This document shows, in pieces, positions 18,648-27,618 of a DNA stretch of 64,000 nt. Source of the stretch: Phenylobacterium aquaticum (GTDB lineage Bacteria; Pseudomonadota; Alphaproteobacteria; Caulobacterales; Caulobacteraceae); contig NZ_CANCLE010000002.1 of assembly GCF_947378715.1 (NCBI RefSeq), positions 14,075-78,074 of the forward strand, read 5' to 3'. The notes below the pieces were generated by a model. It searched no databases. It saw only the letters and a list, made by a program, of their open reading frames with translations, and was not told the origin of the DNA. Both the position numbers and the translations under genes were made by a program. Numbering within the stretch: the stretch's first letter is position 1; each line of letters opens with the position of its first letter.

Positions 18648-20222
18648 ATGTTGGACCAAGGCCTGAAGTCCCAGCTCAAGACCTATCTGGAAAACCTCCG
18701 CCATCCGGTGGAGCTGGTCGCCAGCCTCGACGCCCAGCCCAAGTCGGCTGAGATGCGTGAACTGCTGGAAGACATCGTCTCGGTGTCCGACAACGTCTCG
18801 CTCCGCCTGGACGGCGACGCCGCCCGCAAACCCTCTTTCGCGATCACCACGCCGGGCGTGGCCCCGCGCATCAGCTTCGCCGGCCTGCCCATGGGCCACG
18901 AATTCACCTCCCTAGTGCTCGCCCTGCTGCAGGTCGGCGGCCATCCGCCCCGCGTCGCGCCAGAAGTCATCGCGCAGATCAAGGCGCTGGAGGGCGACTT
19001 CAGCTTCGAGACCTATTTCTCCCTGACCTGCCAGAACTGCCCCGACGTGGTGCAGGCGCTGAACCTGATGAGCGTGCTCAACCCGAACATCCGCCACGTC
19101 GCGATCGACGGCGCCCTGTTCCAGGGCGAGGTCGAGGCCCGCAAGGTCATGGCCGTCCCCACAGTCCTGTTGAACGGCGAGACCTTCGACCAGGGCCGGA
19201 TGAGCGTCGAGCAGATCCTGGCCAGGCTCGACACCGGCGCCGTCGCCCGCGAGGCCGAGAAGATCGCTGCCAAGCCGGTCTTCGACGTGCTGGTGGTGGG
19301 CGGCGGCCCGGCCGGCGCGGCGGCGGCGGTCTATGCGGCGCGCAAGGGCATCGCCACCGGCCTGGCGGCCGAGCGCTTCGGCGGCCAGGTGCTCGACACC
19401 ATGGCCATCGAGAACTTCATCTCCGTGCCGCACACCGAAGGCCCCAAGCTGGTCTCCGGCCTGGAGGCCCATGTCCGCGACTACGACGTCGACGTCATGA
19501 ACCTGCAAAAGGCCGTGGGCTTGAAGCAGGCGGGCGGCTTGACCGAGATCGCGCTGGAGAGCGGCGCGACCCTGAAGGCCAAGACCATCATCCTGGCCCC
19601 CGGCGCCCGCTGGCGGCAGATGGGCGCGCCTGGCGAGGACCAGTACCGCAACAAGGGCGTGGCCTATTGTCCGCACTGCGATGGCCCGCTCTACAAGGGT
19701 AAGCGCGTGGCGGTGATCGGCGGCGGCAATTCCGGCGTCGAGGCGGCCATCGACCTGGCGGGCATCGTCGCCCACGTGACCCTGATCGAGTTCGACAGCC
19801 AGCTGCGGGCCGACGCCGTGCTCCAGCGCAAGCTGGGCAGCCTGAAGAACGTCACGGTCATCACCTCGGCCCTGACCACCGAGGTGCTGGGCGACGGCGA
19901 GAAGGTGGTGGGCCTGACCTGGCAGGACCGTACCGACCAGAGCCTGCACGGCCTGGAGCTGGAGGGGATCTTCGTCCAGATCGGCCTGGTCCCCAATACC
20001 GAGTGGCTGAAGGGGGCTTTGGCCCTGACCCCGCGCGGGGAGATCGAGGTCGACGCCCATGGGGCGACGTCTCTGACCGGCGTGTTCGCCGCCGGCGACG
20101 CCACCACCACCCCGTTCAAGCAGATCATCATCGCCGCCGGTGACGGGGCCAAGGCCGCGCTCTCGGCCTTCGACCACCTGATCCGCCTGGCCCCGGAAGA
20201 AGCGGAAGCCCAGGCGGCCTGA
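18648..20222 (+). CDS. ahpF: Alkyl hydroperoxide reductase flavoprotein subunit
   Basis: AhpF passes electrons from NADH through FAD and two redox disulphides to AhpC. The 524-residue protein has a tandem thioredoxin-like N-terminal domain (residues 1-200) with the redox pair CQNC in [11 protein letters not shown]. It then has a thioredoxin-reductase-like part with FAD motif [12 protein letters not shown], the active disulphide CPHC near 344-347, and the NADH site [12 protein letters not shown]. The C-terminal [23 protein letters not shown] is the second FAD contact. AGGAG precedes ATG 18648. A terminator follows. Confidence 0.98.
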   Translation: MLDQGLKSQLKTYLENLRHPVELVASLDAQPKSAEMRELLEDIVSVSDNVSLRLDGDAARKPSFAITTPGVAPRISFAGLPMGHEFTSLVLALLQVGGHPPRVAPEVIAQIKALEGDFSFETYFSLTCQNCPDVVQALNLMSVLNPNIRHVAIDGALFQGEVEARKVMAVPTVLLNGETFDQGRMSVEQILARLDTGAVAREAEKIAAKPVFDVLVVGGGPAGAAAAVYAARKGIATGLAAERFGGQVLDTMAIENFISVPHTEGPKLVSGLEAHVRDYDVDVMNLQKAVGLKQAGGLTEIALESGATLKAKTIILAPGARWRQMGAPGEDQYRNKGVAYCPHCDGPLYKGKRVAVIGGGNSGVEAAIDLAGIVAHVTLIEFDSQLRADAVLQRKLGSLKNVTVITSALTTEVLGDGEKVVGLTWQDRTDQSLHGLELEGIFVQIGLVPNTEWLKGALALTPRGEIEVDAHGATSLTGVFAAGDATTTPFKQIIIAAGDGAKAALSAFDHLIRLAPEEAEAQAA

Positions 20223-20233
20223 GCCAGTGTGTT

Positions 20234-20263
20234 CCCTCTCTCGCTCTGCGGGAGAGGGCTTTT
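20234..20263 (+). terminator. Terminator after ahpF
   Basis: CCCTCTC (20234-20240) pairs with GAGAGGG (20252-20258), extended by an inner CG/CG pair, and is followed by CTTTT. It lies 12 bases after the ahpF stop and separates ahpCF from oxyR. It resembles hairpins at 21892 and 39502. Confidence 0.8.
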
Positions 20264-20303
20264 AAGCGTGGGGTTGGACCAATCTATCGCTCTTCACCCC
20301 GCC

Positions 20304-20318
20304 ATAGATAATTCCTAT
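20304..20318. promoter_or_regulatory. Likely OxyR box upstream of oxyR
   Basis: ATAG-ATAATTC-CTAT fits ATAG-N7-CTAT and ends 9 bases before the oxyR start codon. It is the same pattern as the box before ahpC. Its closeness to the start fits autorepression by OxyR. Confidence 0.65.
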
Positions 20319-20327
20319 ATTCCGCCC

Positions 20328-21224
20328 ATGCTCCCCACCATTCGCCAACTGCAATATCTCAAGCTCCTCGCCGAGCATGGCGCCTTCGGGCGCGCCGCCG
20401 AGGCCGCCCATGTCACCCAGCCGACCCTCTCGGCCGGCATCCAGGAGCTGGAGCGCACGCTCGGCGCGCCGGTCGTCGACCGGGCCCGATCCGGCGTGAT
20501 CCTCACCGCCGTAGGCGAGGCGGCCCTGGCCCGGGCCAATGTCATCCTCAACGAGGCCGAAGAGCTGGTGCAATCGGCGCGCAACGCCGCCCAGCCCCTG
20601 ACCGGCCGCTTCCGCCTGGGCGTCATCCCCACGGTCGCGCCCTTCCTGTTGCCCAAGGCCCTGCCGATCCTGCGCGCCCGCTTCCCCAAGCTGCGGCTGT
20701 TCCTGCGCGAGGACCTGACCCAGCGGCTGATCGCGGCGCTGAAGGCCGGCCAACTCGACGCCGCCCTGATCGCCTTGCCCTTCGACATGGCCGGCCTCGC
20801 CCACGCCCACGTCTCCGACGACGAACTGATGGCGGCCCTGCCCTCCAATCACCGGCTGCTGGCCGGCGGCGGCTCCCTGCCTGTTGAGCTGGAGGGCGAG
20901 GACCTGATCCTGCTGGAGGACGGCCACTGCCTGCGCGACCACGCTCTGGCCGCCTGTGGCCTCAAGCCGCCCAAGGCTACGGGCGACGAGGAGGCCTTCG
21001 CCGCGACCTCCCTGCCGACCCTGGTCCAGATGGTGGGCTCGGGCCTTGGCGTCACCTTCCTGCCGGCCATGGCCGTGCGCGCCGGCCTGACCGACGCAGC
21101 GCCCGTCTCCGTCCGGCCCCTGCGCGCCGATCACCCCAGCCGCGAGATCGTCGTCGCCTGGCGCGCCGGCTCCAGCCGTGGGGCCGAGGGCCGGCTTCTG
21201 GCCCAGACGCTCCAGGACGCCTGA
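20328..21224 (+). CDS. oxyR: Hydrogen peroxide-sensing LysR regulator OxyR
   Basis: A 298-residue LysR regulator that is convincingly OxyR: besides the N-terminal HTH (GAFGRAAEAAHVTQPTLSAGIQ), the redox segment EDGHCLRDHALAAC has the two cysteines, Cys201 and Cys210, at the nine-residue offset of the E. coli disulphide Cys199-Cys208. Peroxide oxidises the pair and activates the DNA-bound tetramer. The ATG at 20328 gives the family length; an upstream in-frame extension is unlikely. It lies directly behind ahpC-ahpF, its classical targets, with a box over its own promoter. Confidence 0.95.
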   Translation: MLPTIRQLQYLKLLAEHGAFGRAAEAAHVTQPTLSAGIQELERTLGAPVVDRARSGVILTAVGEAALARANVILNEAEELVQSARNAAQPLTGRFRLGVIPTVAPFLLPKALPILRARFPKLRLFLREDLTQRLIAALKAGQLDAALIALPFDMAGLAHAHVSDDELMAALPSNHRLLAGGGSLPVELEGEDLILLEDGHCLRDHALAACGLKPPKATGDEEAFAATSLPTLVQMVGSGLGVTFLPAMAVRAGLTDAAPVSVRPLRADHPSREIVVAWRAGSSRGAEGRLLAQTLQDA

Positions 21225-21236
21225 AAAGATTATTCC

Positions 21237-21299
21237 AGATATATCTAAAAACATCTTGCGGTCCGATAGGGTCCGATATATCTAGCAATCAGACATATC
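21237..21299. promoter_or_regulatory. Repeated GATATATC boxes upstream of PadR gene
   Basis: Three related sites precede the PadR gene: AGATATATCT (21237-21246, perfect palindrome), GATATATC (21275-21282, perfect) and GACATATC (21292-21299, one change). The AT-rich stretch is unlike the GC-rich surroundings. PadR proteins usually repress their own promoter through short palindromes, so these are likely its operators. Confidence 0.65.
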
Positions 21300-21315
21300 G
21301 AAATAGGATCGAAAC

Positions 21316-21882
21316 ATGCACAGACACTTTTGGGATCGCCACGAACATCACAGCCGCCATGGTTGGGGCGGACATATCCGCGACCACATCCGTGGCCGCC
21401 ACGGCCGGGGGCCTGAGGGCCGCATCGGCCGCCTCCTGGAGCACGGCGATCTTCGCTTCGTGGTCCTGGCGCTGGTCTCCGAAAAGCCCCGTCACGGCTA
21501 TGACGTGATGAAGGAACTCGAGGAACGCACCGGCGGCGCCTATCGGCCCTCGCCCGGGGTCATCTACCCGACCTTCTCGCTGCTGGAAGACGAAGGTTTC
21601 GTCGCCCAGGTCGGGGTCGAGGGCGGCCGCAAGGCCTATGAGATCACGCCCGCCGGCCGCGAGGCCCTCGAGAAGAACCGCGCCGGCGTGGACGCCATCT
21701 TCGCCCGCCTGGACGAAGCCGGAACCCAATCCTCCGGCGCCCGGCCCAAGCTGCAAAGGGCGATGCAGAACCTCGGCACCGCGCTCGCCCTGCGCATGCA
21801 GCGCGGCGACGTCACCGAAGCCCAGGTCGAAGCCATAGCCGCCGCCATCGATGAGGCCGCAGCCAAGGTGGAGCGGACCTGA
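21316..21882 (+). CDS. PadR family transcriptional regulator with His-rich N-terminus
   Basis: A 188-residue PadR regulator. The winged helix spans about residues 40-110 (LEHGDLRFVVLALVSEKPRHGYDVMKELEE, then RPSPGVIYPTFSLLEDEGFV). The C-terminal helical part mediates dimerisation. Unusually, the first 35 residues are full of His and Arg (HRHFWDRHEHHSRHGW, then GHIRDHIRGRHGRG), which suggests metal binding or a flexible basic arm. This architecture occurs in other PadR proteins from Proteobacteria annotated near metal or heme functions. The likely operators are three GATATATC-like sites upstream. No target gene is adjacent apart from itself. Confidence 0.88.
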   Translation: MHRHFWDRHEHHSRHGWGGHIRDHIRGRHGRGPEGRIGRLLEHGDLRFVVLALVSEKPRHGYDVMKELEERTGGAYRPSPGVIYPTFSLLEDEGFVAQVGVEGGRKAYEITPAGREALEKNRAGVDAIFARLDEAGTQSSGARPKLQRAMQNLGTALALRMQRGDVTEAQVEAIAAAIDEAAAKVERT

Positions 21883-21891
21883 GGCCTTCCA

Positions 21892-21916
21892 CCCTCTCCC
21901 GTCTGACGGGGGAGGG
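21892..21916 (+). terminator. Hairpin after padR gene
   Basis: CCCTCTCCC (21892-21900) pairs with GGGGGAGGG (21908-21916) with one G-T pair and a loop GTCTGAC. There is no T-run, so termination is plausible but not certain. The sequence resembles hairpins at 20234, 39502 and 50633. Confidence 0.5.
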
Positions 21917-21949
21917 CGGCTCGACCTGGGGGTCGACATCGACTATATC

Positions 21950-21967
21950 TGACCAACAAGTTGGTCA
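21950..21967. promoter_or_regulatory. Palindromic operator of the toxin-antitoxin pair
   Basis: TGACCAAC-AA-GTTGGTCA is an 8-2-8 inverted repeat that ends on the first base of the AGGAGG ribosome binding site of the antitoxin gene. Antitoxins of this type bind such palindromes, alone or with toxin, to repress their own operon. Confidence 0.75.
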
Positions 21968-21977
21968 GGAGGCCGTG

Positions 21978-22220
21978 ATGGCGAGCGTCAACATCGCCGA
22001 AGCCAAGGCTCGACTCAGCGAATTGATCGCCCAGGCTCAGGCCGGCGACCCGGTCAGCATCACGCGGCGGGGCAAACCCGCCGCGCAGCTGATCGCCGCT
22101 GGCCGGCCGCGCAAGCCCTTGGATCTCGAAGCGCTCCAGGCCCTGACGGCGTCAATGCCCCAGCCGGATATCGCGGCGGAGAGCATCGTCCGGCAGATGC
22201 GAGATGAGGATCGCTATTGA
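21978..22220 (+). CDS. Phd/YefM-type antitoxin
   Basis: An 80-residue antitoxin. The N-terminal half is the Phd/YefM DNA-binding fold ([37 protein letters not shown]). The C-terminal half ([17 protein letters not shown]) is the flexible tail that covers the toxin active site. AGGAGG at 21967-21972 fits ATG 21978 better than the GTG one codon earlier. It overlaps the PIN toxin gene by four bases, the usual order and coupling for type II modules. Confidence 0.9.
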   Translation: MASVNIAEAKARLSELIAQAQAGDPVSITRRGKPAAQLIAAGRPRKPLDLEALQALTASMPQPDIAAESIVRQMRDEDRY

Positions 22221-22633
22221 TCTATCTCGACACTTCGCTCGTGGTCGCGGCCCTGACGCCGGAGGTCGCGACCGGGCGGGTCCAGTCCTGGCTGGCGGCG
22301 GAGGAGGAATTGTTCGTCAGTGACTGGGTGGCGACAGAGGTCTCTTCCGCGCTGTCGATCAAGCTCAGAACCGGTCAGATCCATCTCACTCACCGGGCCG
22401 AGGCGCTTGCGATGTACCATCGGCTCACGGCGGACACCTTGACCACCTTGCCTGTACTGCCCCTGCATTTCCGCGCGGCGACGGCTTTCGTCGATCGTCA
22501 CGAGCTTGGACTGCGGGCCGGGGACGCCCTGCATCTGGCCATTGCGTCGGACCACGGCCTGACCGTGGCGACCCTGGATCAGAAAGTGGCTGAGGCGGGC
22601 CTCGCCCTCGGCGTTGCGACCCGCCTGATTTAG
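22217..22633 (+). CDS. VapC-like PIN-domain toxin
   Basis: A 138-residue PIN-domain ribonuclease. The acidic metal ligands are in place: Asp5 (LDTSLVV), Glu41 (ATEVSSA), Asp103 (AGDALHLA) and Asp121 (TLDQK). Length and motifs fit VapC toxins that cleave tRNA or rRNA. The start is a TTG overlapping the antitoxin stop (TTGA). The toxin looks intact and active. Regulation is through the upstream palindrome by the cognate antitoxin. Confidence 0.92.
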   Translation: MIYLDTSLVVAALTPEVATGRVQSWLAAEEELFVSDWVATEVSSALSIKLRTGQIHLTHRAEALAMYHRLTADTLTTLPVLPLHFRAATAFVDRHELGLRAGDALHLAIASDHGLTVATLDQKVAEAGLALGVATRLI

Positions 22634-22640
22634 ACCACCC

Positions 22641-24728
22641 TCAATCCATCAGCTTCTGCGCCAGGTACACATAGTGCCGGGCCCAGCGGCGGGCGTTCAG
22701 CTCCGGGTCGGCGTCGTTGGCGTGGCCGCCGAAAGTCTGTTCGTAATAGAGGTAGGGAACCCCCATCGCCTCGAGCTTGGCCGCAAACTTGCGCGCGTGG
22801 CCGGGATGGACCCGGTCGTCGCGGGTGTTGGTGGTGATATAGGCCTCGGGATATTTCACCCCGGCCTTCAGGTTCTGATAGCCCGAATATTTGCCGATGA
22901 AGGCCGCGTCGGCGGGCACGTCGGGGTCGCCATATTCCCCGATCCACGAGGCGCCGGCCGACAGCTTGTGATAGCGCAGCATGTCGATCAGCGGGCTCTC
23001 CACCACGACCGCGTTCCACAGTTCCGGATGCTGGGTCAGGGACACCGTGGTCAGTACCCCGCCGTTCGAGCGGCCATAGATGCCGAGCCGCCGGGGCGAG
23101 GTCAGGCCGCGCGCGGTCATGTCCCTGGCCACCGCCGCGAAGTCGTCGAAGGACAGCTGGCGCTTCTCGCGCAGCACGGCGTCGTGCCAGGCCGGGCCGA
23201 ACTCCCCGCCGCCCCGGATATTGGCGATCACATAGGCGCCGCCCCGCTCCAGCCAGATCTTGCCCATCTCCGGCAGATAGATCGGCGGCTTGGCGATCTC
23301 GAATCCGCCATAGCCGTACATGATGGTCGGCGTGGAGCCGTCGAGCTTGGCCGCCTTCGGCCAGACCACGAAGTAGGGGATCTTGGTCCCGTCGGAAGAG
23401 GTCGCCCAATATTGCCGCACCCCGTCCTTGGACGCATCGAACCTGGCCGGCAGGGCCTTGACCTGGGCCGCTGTCACGGCGCCGGCGTCGGCCAGCCACA
23501 GGCTGGTGGGATCAAGGAACCCCTCCGCCGCCACGAACAGCTGGTCGTCGGCCGAGGCCGTGGCGCGCAGGGTGAATGTGGCGTCCTTGGGCAGGGGCAG
23601 GCGCTTGGCGCCTGACCACTTGCCGCCCGTGAAGCCGTAGACATCGACCGCGCCCTTCACCTCGTCCAGCAGGTTCACCACCAGCCGGCTGTCGGTGGAC
23701 TCCACCGACTGGATCGCCTGGCGCGGGCCGGGCTGGAAGATCAGTGTCGGCTTGGCGTGGGCCGCGTCGGCCTGCAGCGCCTTGAGGTCGTAGGAAATCA
23801 GCGCCCCGGCTCCGAACCCGCCCCAGGCCTCCTTCAGGGCGAACACCGCCTGGCCGTCGACATAGGCCTCGAGGTCCGCCTTCTTCGGCAACGGAACCCG
23901 GGTGGCGCCCGCCGCGCCGATCAGCTGGTATTCGCTTTCGAAGAAGCTCACGCCCCGCCGGACCAGCAGGGCGTCGGCCTTACCGCCCGCGCCGTGCAGC
24001 ACCGCCGGCTGGGCGGAAACGTCGGCCTTGTCGCCCCGGAACACCTCGCGGGCGCTTCCGTCGCGGCCGACGATCTTGACCACATAGGCATAGCCCGAGG
24101 CGGTCACCTCGCCCGGCGTCCATTCCCGGGCCACGGCCAAGTGGTCGGCGTCGATCCAGTCGGTGCTCTGCTTGCCCTCGGCGAAGCGGAAGCCTTTGGC
24201 CACGAAGGCTTTGCTGACCGTATCATATTCGCGGATCTCGACCGCGTCGCCGCCGCCATTGGACAGCCGCACCAGGCAGAGGGTCTCGGCCGGCTTGCGG
24301 CAGTCCGCGCCTTTCCAGATCCAGTTCTTGCCCTCGGCCTTGGACAGCGCGTCGAGGTCGAGCGTCACGTCCCAGGCGGGCGCGGCCGTCCGATAGCTGG
24401 CCAGGCCGGCGTGGCGCCAGACTCCATGGATGTGCTCGGCGTCCTGCCAGAAGTTGTCGATGCCGCCGGCCCGGAACTCCGGCCACGGAATACGGTCCTT
24501 GGCGGTGAAGATCGCTCGCGCCTGCGCATGGAAGGTCGCGTAGCGGGGATCGGTCTCCAGCCGCCCGGCGGTCCTGGCGTTCTGACCCTCCACCCAGCTC
24601 ATCGCCTTGGGCGCGTCGATGTCTTCCAACCATTGGAAGGGGTCGGCCGCGGTCTGGCCGGGCGCCTGGGCATGGGCCAGGGCGGGCAGGGCGAGGGCGG
24701 CGGCGAGGGCGGCGTGGATCGGCTTCAT
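22641..24728 (-). CDS. Prolyl oligopeptidase family serine peptidase (S9A), exported
   Basis: A 695-residue secreted S9 peptidase. From ATG 24728 the protein opens with a Sec signal (MKPIHAALAAALALPALAHAQ); a longer frame upstream would bury it. The N-terminal half is the seven-bladed propeller beginning DPFQWLEDIDAPKAMSWVEGQN. The catalytic domain has YGYGGFEIAKPP, the nucleophile in GIYGRSNGGVLTT (GxSxGG), and the His in EQTFGGHAND near the C-terminus. It probably degrades proline-containing peptides in the periplasm. It diverges from dapF. Confidence 0.92.
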   Translation of the reverse strand: MKPIHAALAAALALPALAHAQAPGQTAADPFQWLEDIDAPKAMSWVEGQNARTAGRLETDPRYATFHAQARAIFTAKDRIPWPEFRAGGIDNFWQDAEHIHGVWRHAGLASYRTAAPAWDVTLDLDALSKAEGKNWIWKGADCRKPAETLCLVRLSNGGGDAVEIREYDTVSKAFVAKGFRFAEGKQSTDWIDADHLAVAREWTPGEVTASGYAYVVKIVGRDGSAREVFRGDKADVSAQPAVLHGAGGKADALLVRRGVSFFESEYQLIGAAGATRVPLPKKADLEAYVDGQAVFALKEAWGGFGAGALISYDLKALQADAAHAKPTLIFQPGPRQAIQSVESTDSRLVVNLLDEVKGAVDVYGFTGGKWSGAKRLPLPKDATFTLRATASADDQLFVAAEGFLDPTSLWLADAGAVTAAQVKALPARFDASKDGVRQYWATSSDGTKIPYFVVWPKAAKLDGSTPTIMYGYGGFEIAKPPIYLPEMGKIWLERGGAYVIANIRGGGEFGPAWHDAVLREKRQLSFDDFAAVARDMTARGLTSPRRLGIYGRSNGGVLTTVSLTQHPELWNAVVVESPLIDMLRYHKLSAGASWIGEYGDPDVPADAAFIGKYSGYQNLKAGVKYPEAYITTNTRDDRVHPGHARKFAAKLEAMGVPYLYYEQTFGGHANDADPELNARRWARHYVYLAQKLMD

Positions 24729-24810
24729 GGCGCGTGAGTTAAACGCCCCGGGCAGGACTTGTCTCGCCAAAGGTGATCCCGCGCGCGTTCTCCCCTATAT
24801 AGCGCCGATC

Positions 24811-25638
24811 ATGAGCCGTCCGTTCCTGAAGATGAACGGGCTCGGCAACGACTTCGTCGTGGTCGAGGCCCGCACCGCCCCCTTTGATCCTTCCCAGGAC
24901 GAGGTGCGGAAGATCTGTGACCGGACCGCCGGGATCGGCTGCGACCAGCTGGTCTCGCTCGAGCGCTCTGCAAAGGGCGACGCCCGGGTGCGGTTCTGGA
25001 ACGCCGATGGCGACGAGGTCGGCGCCTGCGGCAATGCCTCGCGCTGCGTAGGCTGGCTGTTGATGGAGGCTGGCGGAACGGACACCGCCGTGCTCGACAC
25101 CCGGGGCGGCCTCCTGCGGGCCACCCGCGCCGGCGACCACCGGGTCAGTGTCGACATGGGCGAACCCCGCCTGGCCTGGACCGAAATCCCGCTCGCCGAG
25201 GACATGGACACCAAGGGCATAGAGCTGCAGGTCGGCCCCATCGACGCGCCGATCCTGCACACGCCGGGCTGCGTCTCCATGGGCAATCCCCATGTGGTGT
25301 TCTTCGTGCCCGACGCCGAATTGGCCCCAGTCCGCGAGGTCGGGCCGATGATCGAGCACCACCACCTGTTCCCCGAAGGCGTCAATGTCGGCTTCGCCCA
25401 GGTGAAGGCCCGCGACCGTATCCGGCTGAAGGTCTGGGAACGGGGCACCGGCCTGACCCGGGCCTGCGGCACCGGCGCCTGCGCCGCCCTGGTCGCCTGC
25501 GCCCGGCGGGGTCTCACCGACCGCAAGGCGACGCTCGAGCTCGACGGCGGCGAGCTCACCATCGAATGGCGCGAAAGCGACGGCCACGTGATCATGACCG
25601 GGCCGCTGGAGCTCGAATTCACCGGGAACCTGCCGTGA
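24811..25638 (+). CDS. dapF: Diaminopimelate epimerase
   Basis: DapF converts LL- to meso-diaminopimelate for lysine and peptidoglycan. The 275 residues begin MSRPFLKMNGLGNDFVVVEA at ATG 24811, the canonical N-terminus, so the longer open frame is not used. The two catalytic cysteines are Cys73 in GACGNASRC and the one in LTRACGTGACAALVA near residue 220. Its stop overlaps the GTG start of mtaB (GTGA), so the two are translated in tandem. Confidence 0.96.
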   Translation: MSRPFLKMNGLGNDFVVVEARTAPFDPSQDEVRKICDRTAGIGCDQLVSLERSAKGDARVRFWNADGDEVGACGNASRCVGWLLMEAGGTDTAVLDTRGGLLRATRAGDHRVSVDMGEPRLAWTEIPLAEDMDTKGIELQVGPIDAPILHTPGCVSMGNPHVVFFVPDAELAPVREVGPMIEHHHLFPEGVNVGFAQVKARDRIRLKVWERGTGLTRACGTGACAALVACARRGLTDRKATLELDGGELTIEWRESDGHVIMTGPLELEFTGNLP

Positions 25639-26951
25639 GCGGCGACCACGACCTCCTCGATTCCGGCTCGGTCGCCGACGCCCCGGTCCGCGAGGACGAC
25701 CCCCATGCCGACGTCCGGGTGGTGACCTTCGGCTGTCGGCTGAACGCCTATGAGAGCGAGGTCATCCGCGCCCGCGCCGCCGAGGATGGGCTCAAGGACG
25801 CCATCGTCTTCAACACCTGCGCGGTCACCGGCGAGGCGGTGCGTCAGGCCCGCCAGGCAATCCGCAAGGCGCGGCGCGAACGCCCGGGCGCCAAGCTGAT
25901 CGTCACTGGCTGCGCGGCCCAGATCGATCCCGCCGCCTTCGCCGGCATGGCCGAGGTCGACCTGGTGCTGGGCAATGCCGAGAAGTCCCAGGCCGGATCC
26001 TACGCCCCCCAGGCCGAGCCGGTGCGGGTTCGGGTCAATGACATCATGAGCGTGCGCGAGACCGCCGGTCACCTGATCGACGGGCTGAAGGACCGGGCGC
26101 GGGCCTATGTCGAGGTCCAGAACGGTTGCGACCACCGCTGCACCTTCTGTGTCATCCCCTATGGCCGCGGCAACTCCCGCTCGGCCCCCGCCGGCGAAGT
26201 GGTCGAACAGATCCGCCGCCTGACCGCCCAAGGCTACCAGGAGGTGGTGCTGACCGGGGTCGACGTCACCAGCTGGGGCTCCGACCTGCCGGGCGCCCCG
26301 ACGCTCGGCCAGCTGGTCGCGCGAATCCTGAGGCTGGTTCCCGAGCTGCCGCGCCTGCGGCTCTCCTCCATCGACGCCGCCGAGATCGATCCGGACCTGA
26401 TGCGCTGCCTGGCGCAGGAACCCCGGCTGATGCCCTATCTGCATCTGTCGCTGCAGGCCGGCGACGACATGATCCTCAAGCGCATGAAGCGCCGCCACAG
26501 CCGCGCCGATGCGCTGAAGCTGATCGCCGAGGTGCGCGCCGTGCGCCCGGATACAGCGTTCGGCGCCGACCTGATCGCCGGCTTCCCGACCGAGACCGAC
26601 GAGATGTTTGCGAACACCGTCCGCCTGGTCGAGGAGACGGGCCTGGCCTTCCTGCACGTCTTCCCGTTCAGCCCGCGCCCCGGCACGCCCGCCGCCCGCA
26701 TGCCGCAGCTGACCCGCCCAGTAATCAAGGCCCGGGCCGCCCAGCTGCGCACCGCCGGCGAGGTCGCGCTTGCCCGTCACCTGGCCCGTCAGATCGGCCG
26801 CGAGGTCCAGGGTCTGGTGGAGCGCGGCGGCCTCGCCCGCGCCGAGGATTTCACAGAGATCGCCTTCGCGGGCGAAGCGGTGGTGGGATCGATCGTCTCC
26901 CTGCGCGTCACCGGCGCCGAGGGCGGCAAGCTGCTGGCGGAATTGGCCTAG
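25635..26951 (+). CDS. mtaB: tRNA t6A37 methylthiotransferase
   Basis: A 438-residue radical-SAM methylthiotransferase of the MtaB branch, which adds a methylthio group to t6A37 of ANN-decoding tRNAs. The N-terminal UPF0004 domain has cluster ligands in TFGCRLNAYES, NTCAVTGEAVRQARQ and VTGCAAQ. The radical SAM loop is CDHRCTFC near residue 165, followed by VIPYGRGNSRS. The 'FGCRLN' form separates it from MiaB and RimO. A C-terminal TRAM-like part ends the protein. GTG 25635 is coupled to the dapF stop. Confidence 0.9.
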   Translation: MSGDHDLLDSGSVADAPVREDDPHADVRVVTFGCRLNAYESEVIRARAAEDGLKDAIVFNTCAVTGEAVRQARQAIRKARRERPGAKLIVTGCAAQIDPAAFAGMAEVDLVLGNAEKSQAGSYAPQAEPVRVRVNDIMSVRETAGHLIDGLKDRARAYVEVQNGCDHRCTFCVIPYGRGNSRSAPAGEVVEQIRRLTAQGYQEVVLTGVDVTSWGSDLPGAPTLGQLVARILRLVPELPRLRLSSIDAAEIDPDLMRCLAQEPRLMPYLHLSLQAGDDMILKRMKRRHSRADALKLIAEVRAVRPDTAFGADLIAGFPTETDEMFANTVRLVEETGLAFLHVFPFSPRPGTPAARMPQLTRPVIKARAAQLRTAGEVALARHLARQIGREVQGLVERGGLARAEDFTEIAFAGEAVVGSIVSLRVTGAEGGKLLAELA

Positions 26952-27571
26952 TCGCTGCGCCGCCCCGGGAACCCCGGCAAGCTCCAGTCCCACAGGATCG
27001 CGCCCGCCCGCACCCCGAAGGCCAGGGCCGCGCCGGCCAGTCCCGCCGGCAGGCCCGCAACCCCGAACGTCTGCAGGATCACAAACAGCCCGGCCCCCAG
27101 CATGGCGCAGGTCACATAGATCTCGCGCCGCAGCAGCACCGAGGGTTCGTGGGCCAGGACGTCGCGGATCACCCCGCCCAGACAGGCGGTCAGCACCCCC
27201 ATGACCACGGCGGTCAGGGGCGGGGCGCCCAGGGCGGAGGCCTTGGCTGCGCCGACAATGCAATAGGCCGACAGCCCCACCGCATCGAGCCAGAGCAGCA
27301 CCTTGGCCCGCCCGGGCCCCGGCCCGACGATCCACACCGCCAGGGCGGCGGCCAGGCAGGCGGCCAGATAGCCGGGCTTGGCGATCCAGAACACCGGGGC
27401 GCCGAGCAAGAGGTCGCGCAGGGTCCCGCCGCCTACCCCGGTCACGGCGGCGAAGAAGCCGAAGGTGACGATGTCGTGCTGGCGACGCGCGGCGGCCAGG
27501 GCCCCGGTCGCCCCGAACACGGCGACGGCGGCATAGTCGAGCCAGACAAGGGCCGTGGCGATCTGATCCAT
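26948..27571 (-). CDS. TRIC-family (UPF0126) cation channel protein
   Basis: A 207-residue inner-membrane protein with about seven hydrophobic segments in two similar halves, the UPF0126/TRIC layout. Recognisable elements are DYAAVAVFGATGALAAARRQHDIVTFGFFAAVTGVGGGTLRDLL in the first half and the matching GVLTACLGGVIRDVL in the second, each with the GGGxxRD-type motif. Bacterial relatives conduct monovalent cations. The ATG at 27571 follows a TTG. It converges on mtaB with a four-base overlap and diverges from ftsY. Confidence 0.9.
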   Translation of the reverse strand: MDQIATALVWLDYAAVAVFGATGALAAARRQHDIVTFGFFAAVTGVGGGTLRDLLLGAPVFWIAKPGYLAACLAAALAVWIVGPGPGRAKVLLWLDAVGLSAYCIVGAAKASALGAPPLTAVVMGVLTACLGGVIRDVLAHEPSVLLRREIYVTCAMLGAGLFVILQTFGVAGLPAGLAGAALAFGVRAGAILWDWSLPGFPGRRSD

Positions 27572-27618
27572 CAAGCCTGCTCTATCCCGGCTGCGTCCGA
27601 GCCGCTAGAAGGCGGCCC

